A program made the position numbers and the translations under genes. From Myxocyprinus asiaticus (Eukaryota > Chordata > Actinopteri > Cypriniformes > Catostomidae), in NCBI RefSeq assembly GCF_019703515.2, contig NC_059393.1:16426501-16490500 (forward strand): 64,000 nucleotides of DNA. Reading direction: 5' to 3'. Below, one piece after another: positions 29,781 to 63,690 of this stretch (within the stretch, counting starts at the first letter, position 1; the number at the start of each line of letters is the position of its first letter). The notes below the pieces were generated by a model, which ran no database searches, was not told where the DNA came from, and worked only from the letters and a program-made list of their open reading frames with translations.

Positions 29781-30273
29781 AATAAAAAAAATTAAAAAAA
29801 CCTTAAAGGCAAAACAGCAATAACTTAGACATAGAGTGCACAAAAACACAAGATAGGTCTTCTGATATTCCTGCACACACATCATCCATCACAGGAATGT
29901 GGTTCTTCGCACACGCACGCACGCACACGTAGGGTGAATTCCAAACAGCGTTTTTGCGCCCTTGAAGGGCGCTGTGGGAAGGGGACACCACACGAAGGGG
30001 TGTTCCAAATGAAAGTGAGCAACTCAATCCCTCCACGAAGGGCCCTTCCACAAGGCCGTTAGTGAAGGGTACATGCGATGGTCACTTCGAGGAAGTGATT
30101 TGACCGTTTATGATCACGTGACCCTGGATGACGTGTCCTCGGAATACATTTTAAAGCAAGGTTGTCGATCAGAACATATTACATGTTCAAACGCTCAGGC
30201 AAGCGCTATAGCCCTTTTATAACAGATACTTCTCTTCCGCAGTTTACATTCGTCCTCATACATAAGATAGTAG
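29781..30273. other. Unassigned, with a GAAGGGC-rich inverted segment
   Basis: From about 29930 to 30130 the text GTGAATTCCAAACAGCG and GAAGGGCGC recurs with complements such as GAAGGGCCCTTC, suggesting a fold-back DNA element. The termini were not resolved. No gene was seen. Confidence 0.35.
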
Positions 30274-30932
30274 CAATGTTGGTAAGGTTACTTTGGAAAT
30301 GTAATAGGTTACAGATTACAAGTTACTCTATTTAAAATGTAATAAGTAGTGTAACTATTTCAATTACTTTATTAAAGTAATGTAACTGATTACATTTGAT
30401 TACTTTTTGATTACTTTTCTAAATTTCTAACGAATGTTTTCAACTGTTAATCATTTTCAAACATTTCAAACATATATTTGCGCCCTTTTCTGATTTCTGG
30501 ATGAAATGATTTTTAAATTTCCAGCATTTTTATCACTCGCCATGGTGGCAACTCTCAGACAGGTTGTAGCCTAAAGCTTTCAGTGGCAATGTGGATTGAT
30601 GTAATTGGCAGACGTGATGCGCTGTAAATTCAAACAAGAGAACCAATCAAAAGCATCAGAATAGCATCGCTTTACTAAACGGCCTATAGATGGCAGGAGG
30701 CAACGTGCACATCAAAAACAGGCAAAGCAACAAATTAATATTATTCAACATATCCTAACTTTTTACAGAAAATATTCAGATGTAACCCCCTTTGTAATCG
30801 TTAACATTTTCATAAGTAACTGTAATTTAATTACACATTTTTTCTCAGTAACTGTAACAGATTACAGTTACATTTATTTTGTAATTACATTATGTAATGC
30901 CATTACATGTAACTAGTTACTCCCTAATATTG
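30274..30932. mobile_element. hAT-like non-autonomous element with 8-bp target duplication
   Basis: The 659-bp element is bounded by GATAGTAG at 30266-30273 and again at 30933-30940, an exact 8-bp target duplication. The termini CAATGTTGGTAAGGTTAC and, inverted from the right, CAATATTAGGGAGTAACT are similar. The interior repeats TTACAGATTACAAGTTACTC-like words in both orientations. It has no transposase. Confidence 0.85.
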
Positions 30933-30940
30933 GATAGTAG

Positions 30941-32811
30941 ACAACCGTAAGCAGAAAAATACTCCAAAAACATGGTCCATTTGTGGTTTATTATTATTTA
31001 TTTATTAAGACCTCTCGTGCACCAAATAACTTTCAGCGGGAAACGTTCATTCATGTGTTTTATATACATTTGTGTACAGATATATTATTATTTTAGATAT
31101 AGCGACATTTTGACCCCATTTGCGAGTAAAAGAGCCATCTAGCGACAAATTTAGCAACTTTTGTAGTCTGCTTTAGCAACATTCTTCCACATCTGGCGAC
31201 ATAAAAAACATCAGCTCTATGGTGAATGACATCTCATGAATTTTTCTCGGTATTTCCCCTGTGTTTCAAGTAATATGACTGACCTGCATGCTATCAGCAG
31301 TTGGATTTATGTGCATAAGGATGTTCTATAAATCGATTGACTGACAAGCTTACATGTTGTTGGTATTTGTTTCGACGGTCTCTCAACCTCTGTTCACGTG
31401 CATGCTTTCCGTTTAGAAAAGAAAAGTCAGCCTGCAGTGATAGAAGAGCATTGAGAAATGATCTAGCAGCACGAGAGAAAGGAAATGAAGCCCCTGATCT
31501 ATAATAAAGTGTAGAGATAAGTGATATGAACAGATGAGGTGTCACTGTCAACAGTCATTTTGACACAATAACACTGGCACAAGTAATAAACACTGATGGT
31601 TCTGCATCACACAACAGATATGAAAAAAAAAAAGGAATCTGCTGTAACAGAGGTGGACAGTGATAGGAGTTACATGTCCATTGTGTTCTTTTCTCATTTG
31701 ATGTGACATTAAAACTTGTCATGTTGTGTTGTCATGTACAGTAGGGTCCTTCACCAACTTTGAAATTATGTTGTTTTAATTGAAGATCATGTGTCTGACT
31801 ATACATTACTGATGTTCATGATCTCAGCATTAGGGAAAAGTAACTCATCTCTTCCTTGTTAATAGGAAGCTGTAAAAGGTTCTTATTGAAAGGCAGAACA
31901 AAAATGTAATTTAGAGATGGACCATGTATAGCTTCTGATGGAGTAGAGGAGGCTGAGCATCAGAAAGATACATCTATTCATTGAATCACCTGACCACCAG
32001 CTAAATGAGGTCACTGTGGGTGACTCTAAATGACAGCATGTCTCATTTATATTTTCAGATAATAGAGTAATGTACAAGTCTTTTTACATTAAATGTGTGC
32101 ATTTATATGTGATGAATTAGAGCGATAAGAAATAAAATCTCTAATCTGTGGTCTGTGAAATTATCACATATTATCTAGTTTGTGAAGAAGAATAACGAGT
32201 GATTAATTGCTTAAGCTTTTAATTGGCAGACATTACCTACATACTGATACTATGGAATGTCATTTTATAAATAACATTTATATTCATTGACTGAAGGAAC
32301 TGTAAATAGAATGTGGTTGCTATAATAATTATATTCTATGAAATTTATAGAATTAAAAATGATTTATTAGAAGGGCTAAATATAAATACATAAAGCCCTG
32401 TCTTCACAGTGAAGCATGTGGGGGACTTTCCAGTGTGTTCTGCGTTAAAAAATATTACAGTATTATTTGTATTATTATTAATAGATTTATTAAATATTAC
32501 AACCTTCCCATTAAAACTTAAAGCACAATGTACACAGTTTGTTCACTTTTGAATGCAAATCTGCAGTGTGAGACTGGAAATGCCAGAGTAAAGAAGATTT
32601 GTGAGGTAAAGATTGCAGTTTACCGTAATATTGCTTTAAAAGTAAAATATTGTGCGTAATCTGAACTTTCTCGCCCACTGTGCCGCTGTTAAAAGGGCAC
32701 GCGTGCGCTGACAGCCTCTGAAACATACTAACATCTACCTGAAATAAACTAACTCTGGAACATAACCTACTCCAGAGCAGCTAAGTTGCTATGGCTACTA
32801 ACATCAGAATC
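30941..32811. other. Unassigned intergenic stretch
   Basis: I see no gene, RNA or complete mobile element here. The open frames are short and without recognisable motifs. Confidence 0.4.
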
Positions 32812-32987
32812 TTTATGAGCTTTATTGCCAAGTATGCTTACACACATACAAGGAATTTGTCTTGATGACAGGAGCTTCCAGTACACAACAATACAAACAG
32901 CAACAAGACTTTTAAAAAATAATAAAAAATTGAATACAAAATAAATATTGAAAAGAAAATAAAGTATATATAGAATACACAATAGAC

Positions 32988-33023
<36 letters not shown>

Positions 33024-33612
33024 TACATACATACATACATACATACATACACATATACACATATGTAGTGCAAATCTAAATACAAATCTGTTATATACAG
33101 TGCAAGGGAATATAATGGCAGAAGAGGTTGGATGTGTTGGATAATATAAAGACTAAACTGTGTATTGCACTTAGTTATTGCTCAAGGGGCAGTTTTAACT
33201 GTTCATGAGATGGATAGCCTGAGGGAAAAAACTGTTCCTGTGCCTGACGGTTCTGGTGCTCAGAGCTCTGAAGCGTCGGCCAGAAGTCAACAGTTCAAAA
33301 AGGTAGTGGGCAGGGTGAGTGGGGTCCAGAGTGATTTTTCCAGCCTTTTTCCTCACTCTGGAAGTGTATAGTTCTTGAAGAGGGGCCAGGGGGTAACCAA
33401 TAATCCTCTCAGCAGTCCGAACTGTCCTTTGTAGTCTTCTGATATCCAATTTCGTAGCTGAACCAAACCAGACAGTTATAGAAGTGCAGAGGACAGACTC
33501 AATGACTGTTGAGTAGAACTGTATCAGCAGCGCCTGTGGCAGGTTGAACTTCCTCAACTGGCAAAGGATGTACAACCTCTGCTGGGCCTTTTTCACTATG
33601 GAGTCAATACCC
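32812..33612 (-). mobile_element. LINE 3' fragment (CR1/L2-like style)
   Basis: The reverse-transcriptase C-terminal part reads on the minus strand: KKAQQRLYILCQLRKFNLPQ, SVLCTSITVWFGSA, KITLDPTHPAHYLFELLTSG, ending near 33195. The 3' UTR continues to about 32812 and includes TA/CA microsatellites (32987-33060). The 5' two thirds of the LINE are missing. The fragment at 29574-29780 is from the same family. Confidence 0.8.
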
Positions 33613-33984
33613 TGAAAGTTACCTCCGTTTTTGGAACCAAAAGCTGAGGTTATCTGTTAACTTATCTGTAAACTTACCCAAGTATGTCGCATAACCTGCT
33701 TTCTGGAATACACCCCTGGTTGCTTATTGCTAGGATAGTTTTGGACTTTGACATTGTTCAATAATGCAGTTTAATTACAAAACAAAATAAATACATAGAA
33801 ATCCCCCACTGTCTGAATGTTTGACAAGTTCAGTTAGTGATAGCTAAATGATTAGTAGTAAAATACTAACTGTTAAATCATTAGTTAAATTTAAAAAACA
33901 GAAACAAAACATGGTTCTACGCCTTTAAAGAATTGCCAAAGCTCTTCACGCCAATTTATTTACATATGTAAATTTAACGTCATG

Positions 33985-34161
33985 CGTAGTAAGTGACGTC
34001 ATCACGTGATTTCGCTAATTTTATTGACGTTTCAGCGAGTCTTCGGCCACTTACGCATGAGAAATAGTTGGTAACTCTGTGGTATCGGTCAGACTGGAAT
34101 ATTCCTGTTAGAGGAATACGCGTTTTAGTGTTTTCTACATAGAGAAATTATACTTCGAAAG
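33985..34161 (+). promoter_or_regulatory. Candidate promoter and non-coding exon of the ifi44-like gene
   Basis: A perfect CRE palindrome TGACGTCA (33994-34001) is directly followed by TCACGTGA with an E-box CACGTG (34003-34008). A donor AAAG|GTATGA at 34161/34162 could end a 5' non-coding exon that splices to 34574, just before the start codon. A strong interferon-stimulated response element was looked for and not found. Confidence 0.35.
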
Positions 34162-34589
34162 GTATGATACACTGTCGATATAAATATTATATCTTGACTA
34201 TGAACTTACATGCACAATGTTATTCTATGCTCTCAGTTTCAAACGTGGAAGTTGCTTCTCAAAAAGTTGCTTTTTATCTTTTAACAAACATATCTGTTGT
34301 TTTGAATAACAGTGATGAAACAACAGCCCGTGCTTTAAATGTTCTTGCACTGGTTTCAGTTTCGATTCCGGTTAAACAGAACGGATCTGTACTCATAACT
34401 GCAGTCTACCAAAACTGTGTCTAATGCACATATTTGAATCGACCGATTTACTAAAATCTTATCTAGTAACGGTATAAATGTACACATATAAATGATGATG
34501 CATACGTAAATGAGCTCGAATTTATATTTGCATTTTGTTGTATTTATCTATTTTTCTTGTCCTTTTTCTAAAGGCTTGGAGAGCTCAGC

Positions 34590-36631
34590 ATGGCTCCTCT
34601 CACTTCTAATTTAACCAAGGAGCAAAGAAAACAGCTCTGTGCCCTGCTGGGGAATGTGAAACTGACTCTTCTCTACAAGGCTTCTTTCCATGGATATAAT
34701 GCTTCTGCCTTCCACCAGCAATGTGACCATCAGGGTCCCACCTTGCTTGTAGCCTACAACTATTCAGGCTACATCTTTGGGGGATACACTAGTGTAGATT
34801 ATGCTCAAACTGGTGGTTATATTACTGATGAGAATGCATTCCTGTTCAGCATTCAAGATGGAGCACCTGTCACCTTCAAAGTTAACAGTGGACATAATGC
34901 ACGTCTTGATGACTCCGGAGTGCCCAACTTTGGTCAACAATTGTACTTTTGTTATAACAACCAACCTTATGTGCATGATCAAAGAGTGAATATGTACCAT
35001 GCTAAAAGATCCGGGGGTAATGCATTTGGGTACAATTCGGCATCATTATATGGGAACGACAATGCGCTGATTGAATGTGAATTGTACAAAGTGGAGCAGA
35101 GTAAGTCAGTCATCAGTTATTTTTACATGCATGTATAGTAAATAATATTAAAATATATTATATGATATTGCTCTTTTTAGATAAACAAAGTGTATATTGG
35201 CCATAATATTCTAACAGTAAGTTTTTTTGACAGTCCCTAAGGTCAGAGCTGAGGAGAAGCCATGGAGGAATATTCTGTGGACAACTCAGTATGTTTCCAC
35301 TCAGTTTTGTTATTTTTCAATTGCTGATTTCATTCAGTAATATGCAATAATAAAGGTATGATATCTTTTGTAGACAAAGAGGAAAGCTTATGGAATTGAT
35401 CAAGAAACATAAACCCCTGATGACCTCTGTGAGCCGTGTTCGAATCCTCATGATCGGTCCTGTAGGTGCTGGAAAGTCCAGTTTCTTCAACTCCATTAAC
35501 TCCATCTTCATGGGTCGCATGACTGGCAAAGCCATGTCAGGATCTTCAAGCACTAGTCTGACCACACAGGTAAAAAACCAACAGCATTAGTGTCTCCTAA
35601 AAAAGTGTTTTCTATCATTTTGACTTCGTTCATTACCTTGGCCCTACAATGTCAAGAGTTGTTTCTGACGATCTCTTTCTTTCAATAGTTTCGCACATAT
35701 CCAGTGAAAGATGGTCGTGAGGGAAAGCCATTGTCCTTTGTGTTATGTGACACCATGGGATTAGAGGAGCAATCAGGAGCAGGACTGGATATCGAAGACA
35801 TCAGCAGCATTCTTCAAGGTCACATCCAAGACCGTTATAAAGTAAGTTGAGCATAGAGATGGTACAGTTATCTTAGAAGTCAATTTCATGAAGTGAAGAT
35901 AAGGTTAATGGTCTGTTTCACTCTAAATCCTCTTTACTTAGTTCAACCCTGTGACACCATATCAATCTGTGCAAAAAGCCCCCATATCTGCATCTTTACA
36001 AGAAAAGATCCACTGTGTGGTGTACGTGATAGACGGGACCAAAATCTCCCTCATGTCCAGCAAGCTGGAGGAAAAACTTGCTGCCATACGCAGAAAAGTG
36101 AACTCAATGGGTAAGTGAAGCAACAACATTTTTACATCACCATTATATCAGAGATAAATAGTAATCTAGTGCCTAAAACTAATACAGATAGTATGTTGCA
36201 TACAGTATGTTGCATAAATCATGATGCATACCAAATGTTCATTGTGACAGCACATGTAAATGTTTTCTAGGTATTCCCCAGTTTGTCTTGATGACAAAAG
36301 TAGATGAGGTGTGTCCCCTTGTGGAGAAAGACCTACAAAACATTTATGTCAGTTCCTACATCAAGAAAAAGGTGAGACATGATTACATGAACACTAGTTC
36401 TCAAAGTGCCACAGATGGACTGATATATTTGTGTTGACTCTGCAGGTGCAGGAGGTGAGCTCTCGGTTGGGTGTTCCTCTCTCTTGTGTGTTACCAGTGA
36501 AGAACTACAGCCAGGAGTTGGAGCTGAACTTCAGCTGTGATGTTCTGCTTCTCACTGCTTTACAGCAGATGCTCAACTTTGCTGATGACTATTTGGATGA
36601 TGTCAGTCCCATGGAAAGAAACTCCATATAA
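34590..36631 (+). CDS. ifi44: IFI44-type protein (TLDc domain plus GTPase domain)
   Basis: Seven coding exons join in frame to 456 aa: 34590-35100, 35234-35288, 35374-35569, 35689-35841, 35942-36110, 36271-36371 and 36446-36631. All introns are short, with GT-AG borders. The first exon (residues 1-170) is a TLDc domain, with GPTLLVAYNYSGYIFGGYTS and the glycine-rich GGNAFGYNSASLYG. Exons 4-7 form a dynamin-like G domain with a P-loop GPVGAGKS at 217-224, DTMG at 275-278 and TKVD at 370-373. This domain pair defines the IFI44/IFI44L family, interferon-induced cytoplasmic proteins; the exact biochemical role is unsettled. The gene is opposite in strand to all its neighbours. Fish often carry several paralogues, so the family is sure and the exact orthologue is not. 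Confidence 0.9.
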
Positions 36632-36971
36632 AGTGCTTTTTGTTTTTATGCGTTATGGGTCATAGGTTAAAACTGGGGATATAGCTGGGTAAGCTTTCTT
36701 CTAGATCTGCAAAATATGGTATCTTAAATCAGAATATTGTTCTGTTTTGGCTATATCATAGTTTATACAATATCCATGCAAGAATAAGCATGATTTAAGA
36801 GCTAATGAGAAAGTCCATTTAGGAAAAAAGTTTTTTGCATCAGAACTGCAACAAAAGTCATAATGTTAATAATTATGTACAATGTAATGATTGCTATTGA
36901 ATGTTATTTTTACTGTACACCATTGTACCATTACTATAGTGTCCTGAGTGCTGCATATTTGCATACACATT

Positions 36972-36977
36972 AATAAA
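36972..36977 (+). other. Candidate ifi44-like poly(A) signal
   Basis: AATAAA about 340 bases after the stop codon. Confidence 0.4.
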
Positions 36978-39143
36978 CATAATGAAACGTGAAAGAGACC
37001 CTCAGGGCGTTGTCTTAAGGTCATACACCAAGTTTCATTTCAATAAGCAAAACCATTGCCAAGATAAAGTGCAAGTGTAAAGATCATCTTATGCACTGCC
37101 CCAAAAGTTGTCAATATCATAAAAAATGCCAATATTTATCTTTGACTCTTTATGACCCAAAATATATAAACATAACAGGGGCATAACTTTTAACTAAATC
37201 ATTTAAAAGTTATTAGCATACTGATACATTTTTGTGATGCTTTTGATCAGTGAGCCAGTTTACATGCATAGCAATATGCTGATAACTCCCAAAAATCTTC
37301 CTATTAAAAAAATCAGACAAAGCAAGAAAACTGCATTTAAATGGGATTTGAGATAATCGATTTATTCTCTGTTTCTGACGTCAAACTGTAAAAAGGCATG
37401 TGCACAACACTTGCGTACATTGGATAAATGGTAAGAACGCTGAGAAAGATGTTTACATGTGACACAAAAGCAGGGTGATGGGCAAAAATTTACCCGTGTT
37501 GATTGGTTTATTCTTAAGCCGCTAATCACCTTACACAGATAGAGGAACGCCGTTTAATGCATTTACTTGACTGTACACGTTGTCGGTCAATTAAGCATAA
37601 TCGGTGAAAGAACGTGCATGTAAACACGCTCACTGAAAATGTACATGTTTTGTCCCAAAGCACAGCCAAGACACAGCCTCGGCTCATGTTTGTCGTCTTT
37701 TCCATCAATTTAATGCATCCATTTCGAAAATCAAAAGAACTGAAATAAAACCAGCAATACAACAGATGGATATACGTACCTTCAGTACTAAAGTTAGCCC
37801 CAATTAACCACATGCATGCTTGTAAAATTAATAATTATTAGTTAATATTAAACTGACATTTCCTTTCTTAATTTGTATAATTAGTTTGGCATCTTTAAAT
37901 CTCAGCCTCAAAAATGGCAAAATAGGAGACAAGATTTATTTATTTATTTTTTTTTAACATCATTGTAAATAAGGTATGTTCACAATATGGATGACTTATG
38001 TATAAAAGCCATGCAGATTTTAAATTATTTCACTACGCTTAGTGAAATATACTACACTTATAGGAGAACCAGTGAGAGACATTAATATGGACATTTTGAC
38101 AAATATCAAGAGAAGAAATTAAATTGTCTTACACTTTGACTGAATATGGCTTTGAAGTCACTGTGAAATTTTTGGGCGAACTATCCCTTTACGTCTTGAT
38201 ATGTTCGTGATTTCGGCATGGCATCTGTCATTAGCCTATAGGCCAGTTTACCTATTAAATGTTGGTTTATAAAATTAAGACTTGGCAGGTCAATGTTGAG
38301 TGGCCACTGCAACATCAAGCTATCAGCAGCAAAATTCCATACTAACCCTGGTTACTATGAGTTGCACAGCTGGACAGATCCATAAAACAGTCCATGGCAA
38401 TGGAAAAGTGAGGAAGGATGGATTCATGGTCAATTTTTGATTCTGTGCTTTTAAGTATCTGACATATATAAACATTCATATTCAAAAATTTTAAAAAATA
38501 ATGGTGCACTTCTCTTTCAGAACTGTACAAGATTAAAATAAAAATCAACAGTTAGTTATACACATTTATATGACAAAACAATTACATTTATTATTTCTAT
38601 ATAAAAAAACAACAATAAAAGCTTAGCTATTTATATTTACTTGTAGCATAATGCAGTATCCCCTCTGAGAAAACAACCAAAAGACAACAAACATAGCCTT
38701 TTCCCCTTGAACTTGTGGTCTAAAGGCCATTTCTTATGTACTTGTGTGCCAAAACCAATTTTTTTTTTTTAGTATCTTTAATAATAACTGTAGTACTTTC
38801 TTTATCCACTAGGCGGCCAAACTGCCTAAGGAACTCAGATACAAATGCAATCAATGATGATGATGAAGATCCAGAATCCAAACGACCAGTAATAATTAGA
38901 AGCATTATAAGTAACTAGCTACATAAGCTAGCTTTATTGAGTCTAACTAACGGTCTTGCAGCTTAGATGGAGTTGTTTGTTTACGATCCATGCACAAGTA
39001 ACTTCATGAGGGAATATCTTGAGGGAATACTGCATTGTCGTGTTGTGTTGCTAGTAGTGTTCATTAGAGGTTGTTTTCTGCTCAGATTGGCCTATTGGAA
39101 AGTTTATGCCCTGCTACTTCATTGGTTAAGCCCTGGATGAGTC
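36978..39143. other. Convergent intergenic stretch between ifi44-like and rabgap1l
   Basis: The stretch contains an inverted-repeat element at about 37247-37636, whose ends read CAGTGAGCCAGTTTACATGC at left and GCATGTAAACACGCTCACTG at right. It also has a MITE tip near 38170. The rabgap1l 3' UTR probably occupies 38930-39143, with AATAAA on the minus strand at 38933-38938. No other gene was recognised. Confidence 0.5.
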
Positions 39144-60679
<21,536 letters not shown>

Positions 60680-61114
60680 CTGCATGCAAAGAGTAAAAAA
60701 AAATAGACAATTTAAAGAAATTAACTTCATGAACAGCCTGAGGAGTAATAATCCTGGGTGATAACATTCTCATTAAGCTTCTGCTGCCCTTTGGTGAACT
60801 TAACAACCCTGCACACTATTTTTTTATATTATATTTTTATTTGAACATAATTTAGCTAGCAAATAAGTCCACTTATCCAGTGACAACAAAGGAGAACAGT
60901 CTTCAGCATTTACAGCAACATCATTACATCACAAAGGACATTATGAAACAAGATTGCCATCAAATGATTAACAAACAGTAGTTTGCACCACTTCTAAATA
61001 CAAAAGCACATATAAAGTCCAAGCAAGAAGCCTGGCAAGCCCTTGCCAACATATCACGTAATAGATGTACAAAAAAAGATGCACAAGACTTGTTTTGTGG
61101 CCATTGTCCCTCAC

Positions 61115-61386
61115 CGCCAGAAGTCGGGGCACAAATAGGCGGTGACCCATGCCCAGCAGGCCCATGACTCTATCAGTGCAGTCGTTCACCACCCCAGCTC
61201 TGTCCTCTCCAGCACCCCCTTCCTCCAGTCTCCGCACCGCGGGCGGCATCTGGCCCCATAGAGGTGATGAGGGCAAGTCTTTCTCTGGGGTCAGGGGTGA
61301 AAGCGACTCTTGGGCGCCTCCAGTATCCACAGCATTATCCTCCCATGGAGGATCTGAGGCTGACCTGGGGTCAGCCACGGTGAGGT
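61115..61386 (-). CDS. rabgap1l: Possible alternative upstream exon of rabgap1l
   Basis: A minus-strand open frame ends at a good donor (GCG|GTGAGG at 61115/61114) in phase 0, which matches the TSKED exon at 60679. The joined protein would read MGHRLFVPRLLATSKEDLLQ. The exon encodes an acidic, proline-rich stretch (SLSPLTPEKDLPSSPLWGQ) and then a basic RRLEEGGAGEDRA stretch. Its 5' border may be the acceptor TCTCTAG just above 61386. Alternatively translation may start inside at ATG 61249. It does not resemble the TBC domain that precedes TSKED in the full-length protein. It therefore looks like the N-terminus of a second short isoform. Composition and splice phase are the only evidence. Confidence 0.5.
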
Positions 61387-63690
61387 CTAGAGACAGCAAG
61401 CAATCTTGGAAATTTTGTAAATGAGTACATTAACTTTAGTCCAGGAAGTTGATCAGGTGGCACTGATGCAGTCTTGCTGAGCACAGAGGCGTCATTCGGT
61501 CCTGACTAGATGTGTTCAATCATGTGGCATGCATCAAAAAACAGAGCAATTTTGCACTTGCAGAGGGAATACGAATACATTTTGAGTCAGCAATGTAAAC
61601 ACTATTTGAGACCACGCCTAGCTTCCTTTTCTTCACACCATATTTGAGCACTGAGTTTAAAAGGAACCTTAACTAAGCAAAATGTGGCTACACAGTTCTA
61701 AGAGATAAAAGCTTCAACCTGAGGATCCTGTTTTATCATTGGCCAGCTCCTCCTGAATTCTCAAATTTGCAATCTGTTGCCTGGCAACAGGCTGGAGAAG
61801 AGTCGCGTGGTTGTTGCGAGACAGATGACAGGCGGCATGTCTTCCTTGTTTTGCACGTCTTCAAAGTCAGGCACCATGTTAGATCTCAGACCTCCCCTGG
61901 TTTTGGATTAATCTAACGAGGTACGATGATGCGGAATCGAGAAACCACTAGAAAAAAGGAAAGTGCCTCAGAGGAATTTTCAGGTAGATTCAGCACTACA
62001 TCAAGGATACAATTCAAAAGCCAGATTCAAATTGCATCAAGAAATAAACACGAGGCCAGAAAGAGATGGAGGAGAGTGATATTGGAGTCTGTACTGGGAG
62101 ACGTTGAGTCTTTGTTGTCATTTCAAGCCTCATTAAACAAGCAGAAAATAGTAAAAACACAGAAGTTCTTCTGAAATACCTCAGAATATAAGCATTCATT
62201 CAAAGCATCCATCACTCCAAAAGAAACTACATTTTCCACAAAATGACCATCACTATCCCACCAAGGTGCATTGTTAGTCAAGAAGCAGTCCAGAAGAAAT
62301 ACCCAAAGGTCCATCCAAAATCTCCATCTGTGGGATGAGGGTGGAGAGAGGCTCCAGGGTGCCAGTAGATGTCTGGGACTGGGTGGTGGTTGTCTTCTCT
62401 GGTGGACAACGAAGCCCAGGCTGCTGTTACACTGGCTCAACTGCCTTCTCTGCTGTGCTTCACTGCTCTAGCCCGTCAGAGAGATAGAAGAGAACGTTAA
62501 CGAGTGTAGGAGAGAGAGACGGGAGGAAGGTGCGGTTAGAGATGCTGTTGATGCTAGAAAAGGCAGTGGAAAGACAGCAAGGGAGGAAGAGGATGACGAA
62601 GAGAGAAATATAGGAGGGGCATTGCTAGGGAACAGAGGACAGGGGACGAATGGACAGTGGACATGGCCGAGACTGTGATGCTGCTCATGCTAAAAGCTAA
62701 TGGCTGCTTTATGCTCGCTATGGGAAGATGCAGACAGGCACATGTGGAGAAACAGAGAGTGAGATGGGGTGAGAGAGAGAGAGAGAGAGAGGGAAAGGGA
62801 GGAGGTTTGGAAGCCTCCGGAGAGAATGTCGTAATGGTTAGCCAATAGGAGCGAGGTAGTGCAACCCCCTCTAGCTCTCCTCTCCATCTCTCACTCTCTT
62901 TATGTATAGCTCTTGCTTCCACACACGCACATTCACATTATTCAACCCTCTGCTTCTGTGTACCTGCTTATACATATTTCTATTTCATAACCATTTTATT
63001 TTAAACATTAGTGACAAAGCTAATTATATTATTTCTTTCAAACCATTTCTATTATCCAAGGAACATAATTAAACTTATAATAAATTCATATATAAATTCA
63101 ATTAAACTTACATTTATTTTACAGAAAATAATTGCAAAAAATATGTATAAAATATTCCTTTTATATAAAATAAATTATAAAACATTGAATAAAATAATTT
63201 AAACCAATTAATAAACACCCCTCACAAAAAATCCTGAAGAAAGTCTTTTAAACACAATTCACAATTGTATTGTATCAAACTACACAATGATGACAATGAT
63301 GAAACATTATAGATATCACAGTTTCATTTTCTGTTAATGGATGATTTTCTGTAAAGCTGCTTTGAAACGATGTGTGTTGTGAAAGGCACTATACAAATAA
63401 AAATGACTTGACTTTGAAAAGTTTTAAGATTAAGATTTAATAAGGATTTGCAAGCTATGACAGAATGACCTTTTCATTATATAATTTCTATCAAACATAA
63501 TACAAGAAACATTATTAAACTTATTGTAAATTCATAATGCTGACACTGATTTCACAGTAAATAACTGCAAAACTATATTTATATATATATATATATATAC
63601 ACACACACATTTCTTATATAAAAAATACATATTTTCATAAAATAATTTTTCCAAAATAATTAAAACCCTAAAGAGAATGTGTGTGTGTAT
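61387..63690. other. Upstream rabgap1l region, unassigned
   Basis: The 62460-62900 part is purine-rich on the plus strand, with a GA microsatellite (62770-62799), and gives a serine/proline-rich minus frame without motifs. 63000-63230 is very AT-rich. At 63330-63415 the phrase CTGTAAAGCTGCTTTGAAAC ending TACAAATAAAAATGACTTGA is a familiar fish retroelement 3' tail. A TA/CA microsatellite is at 63577-63610. No TBC-domain exon was found. Confidence 0.4.

Noticed and set aside
33890..33912. Interferon-stimulated response element upstream of the ifi44-like gene
   Set aside because: CAGAAACAAAAC resembles half of an ISRE, but the second GAAA half is missing, so it is too weak to call.
34164..34424. 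86-codon plus-strand open frame before the ifi44-like gene
   Set aside because: It lies between the inferred donor at 34161 and acceptor at 34574, so it is intronic. It has no domain and no likeness to the N-terminus of the family.
38736..38918. Possible plus-strand exon after a TTTATCCACTAG acceptor-like site
   Set aside because: The frame includes poly-F from a T-run and has no protein likeness. It lies in the rabgap1l 3' flank and was not supported.
62123..62440. Minus-strand frame of 105 codons upstream of rabgap1l
   Set aside because: Tested as a possible extra 5' exon. There is no ATG in good context, no likeness to RABGAP1L, and no donor in a matching phase that I could identify.
62554..62922. 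122-codon serine/proline-rich minus-strand frame
   Set aside because: Its low complexity comes from a purine-rich stretch and a GA microsatellite. No splice or motif support. It may be 5' UTR but this cannot be shown.
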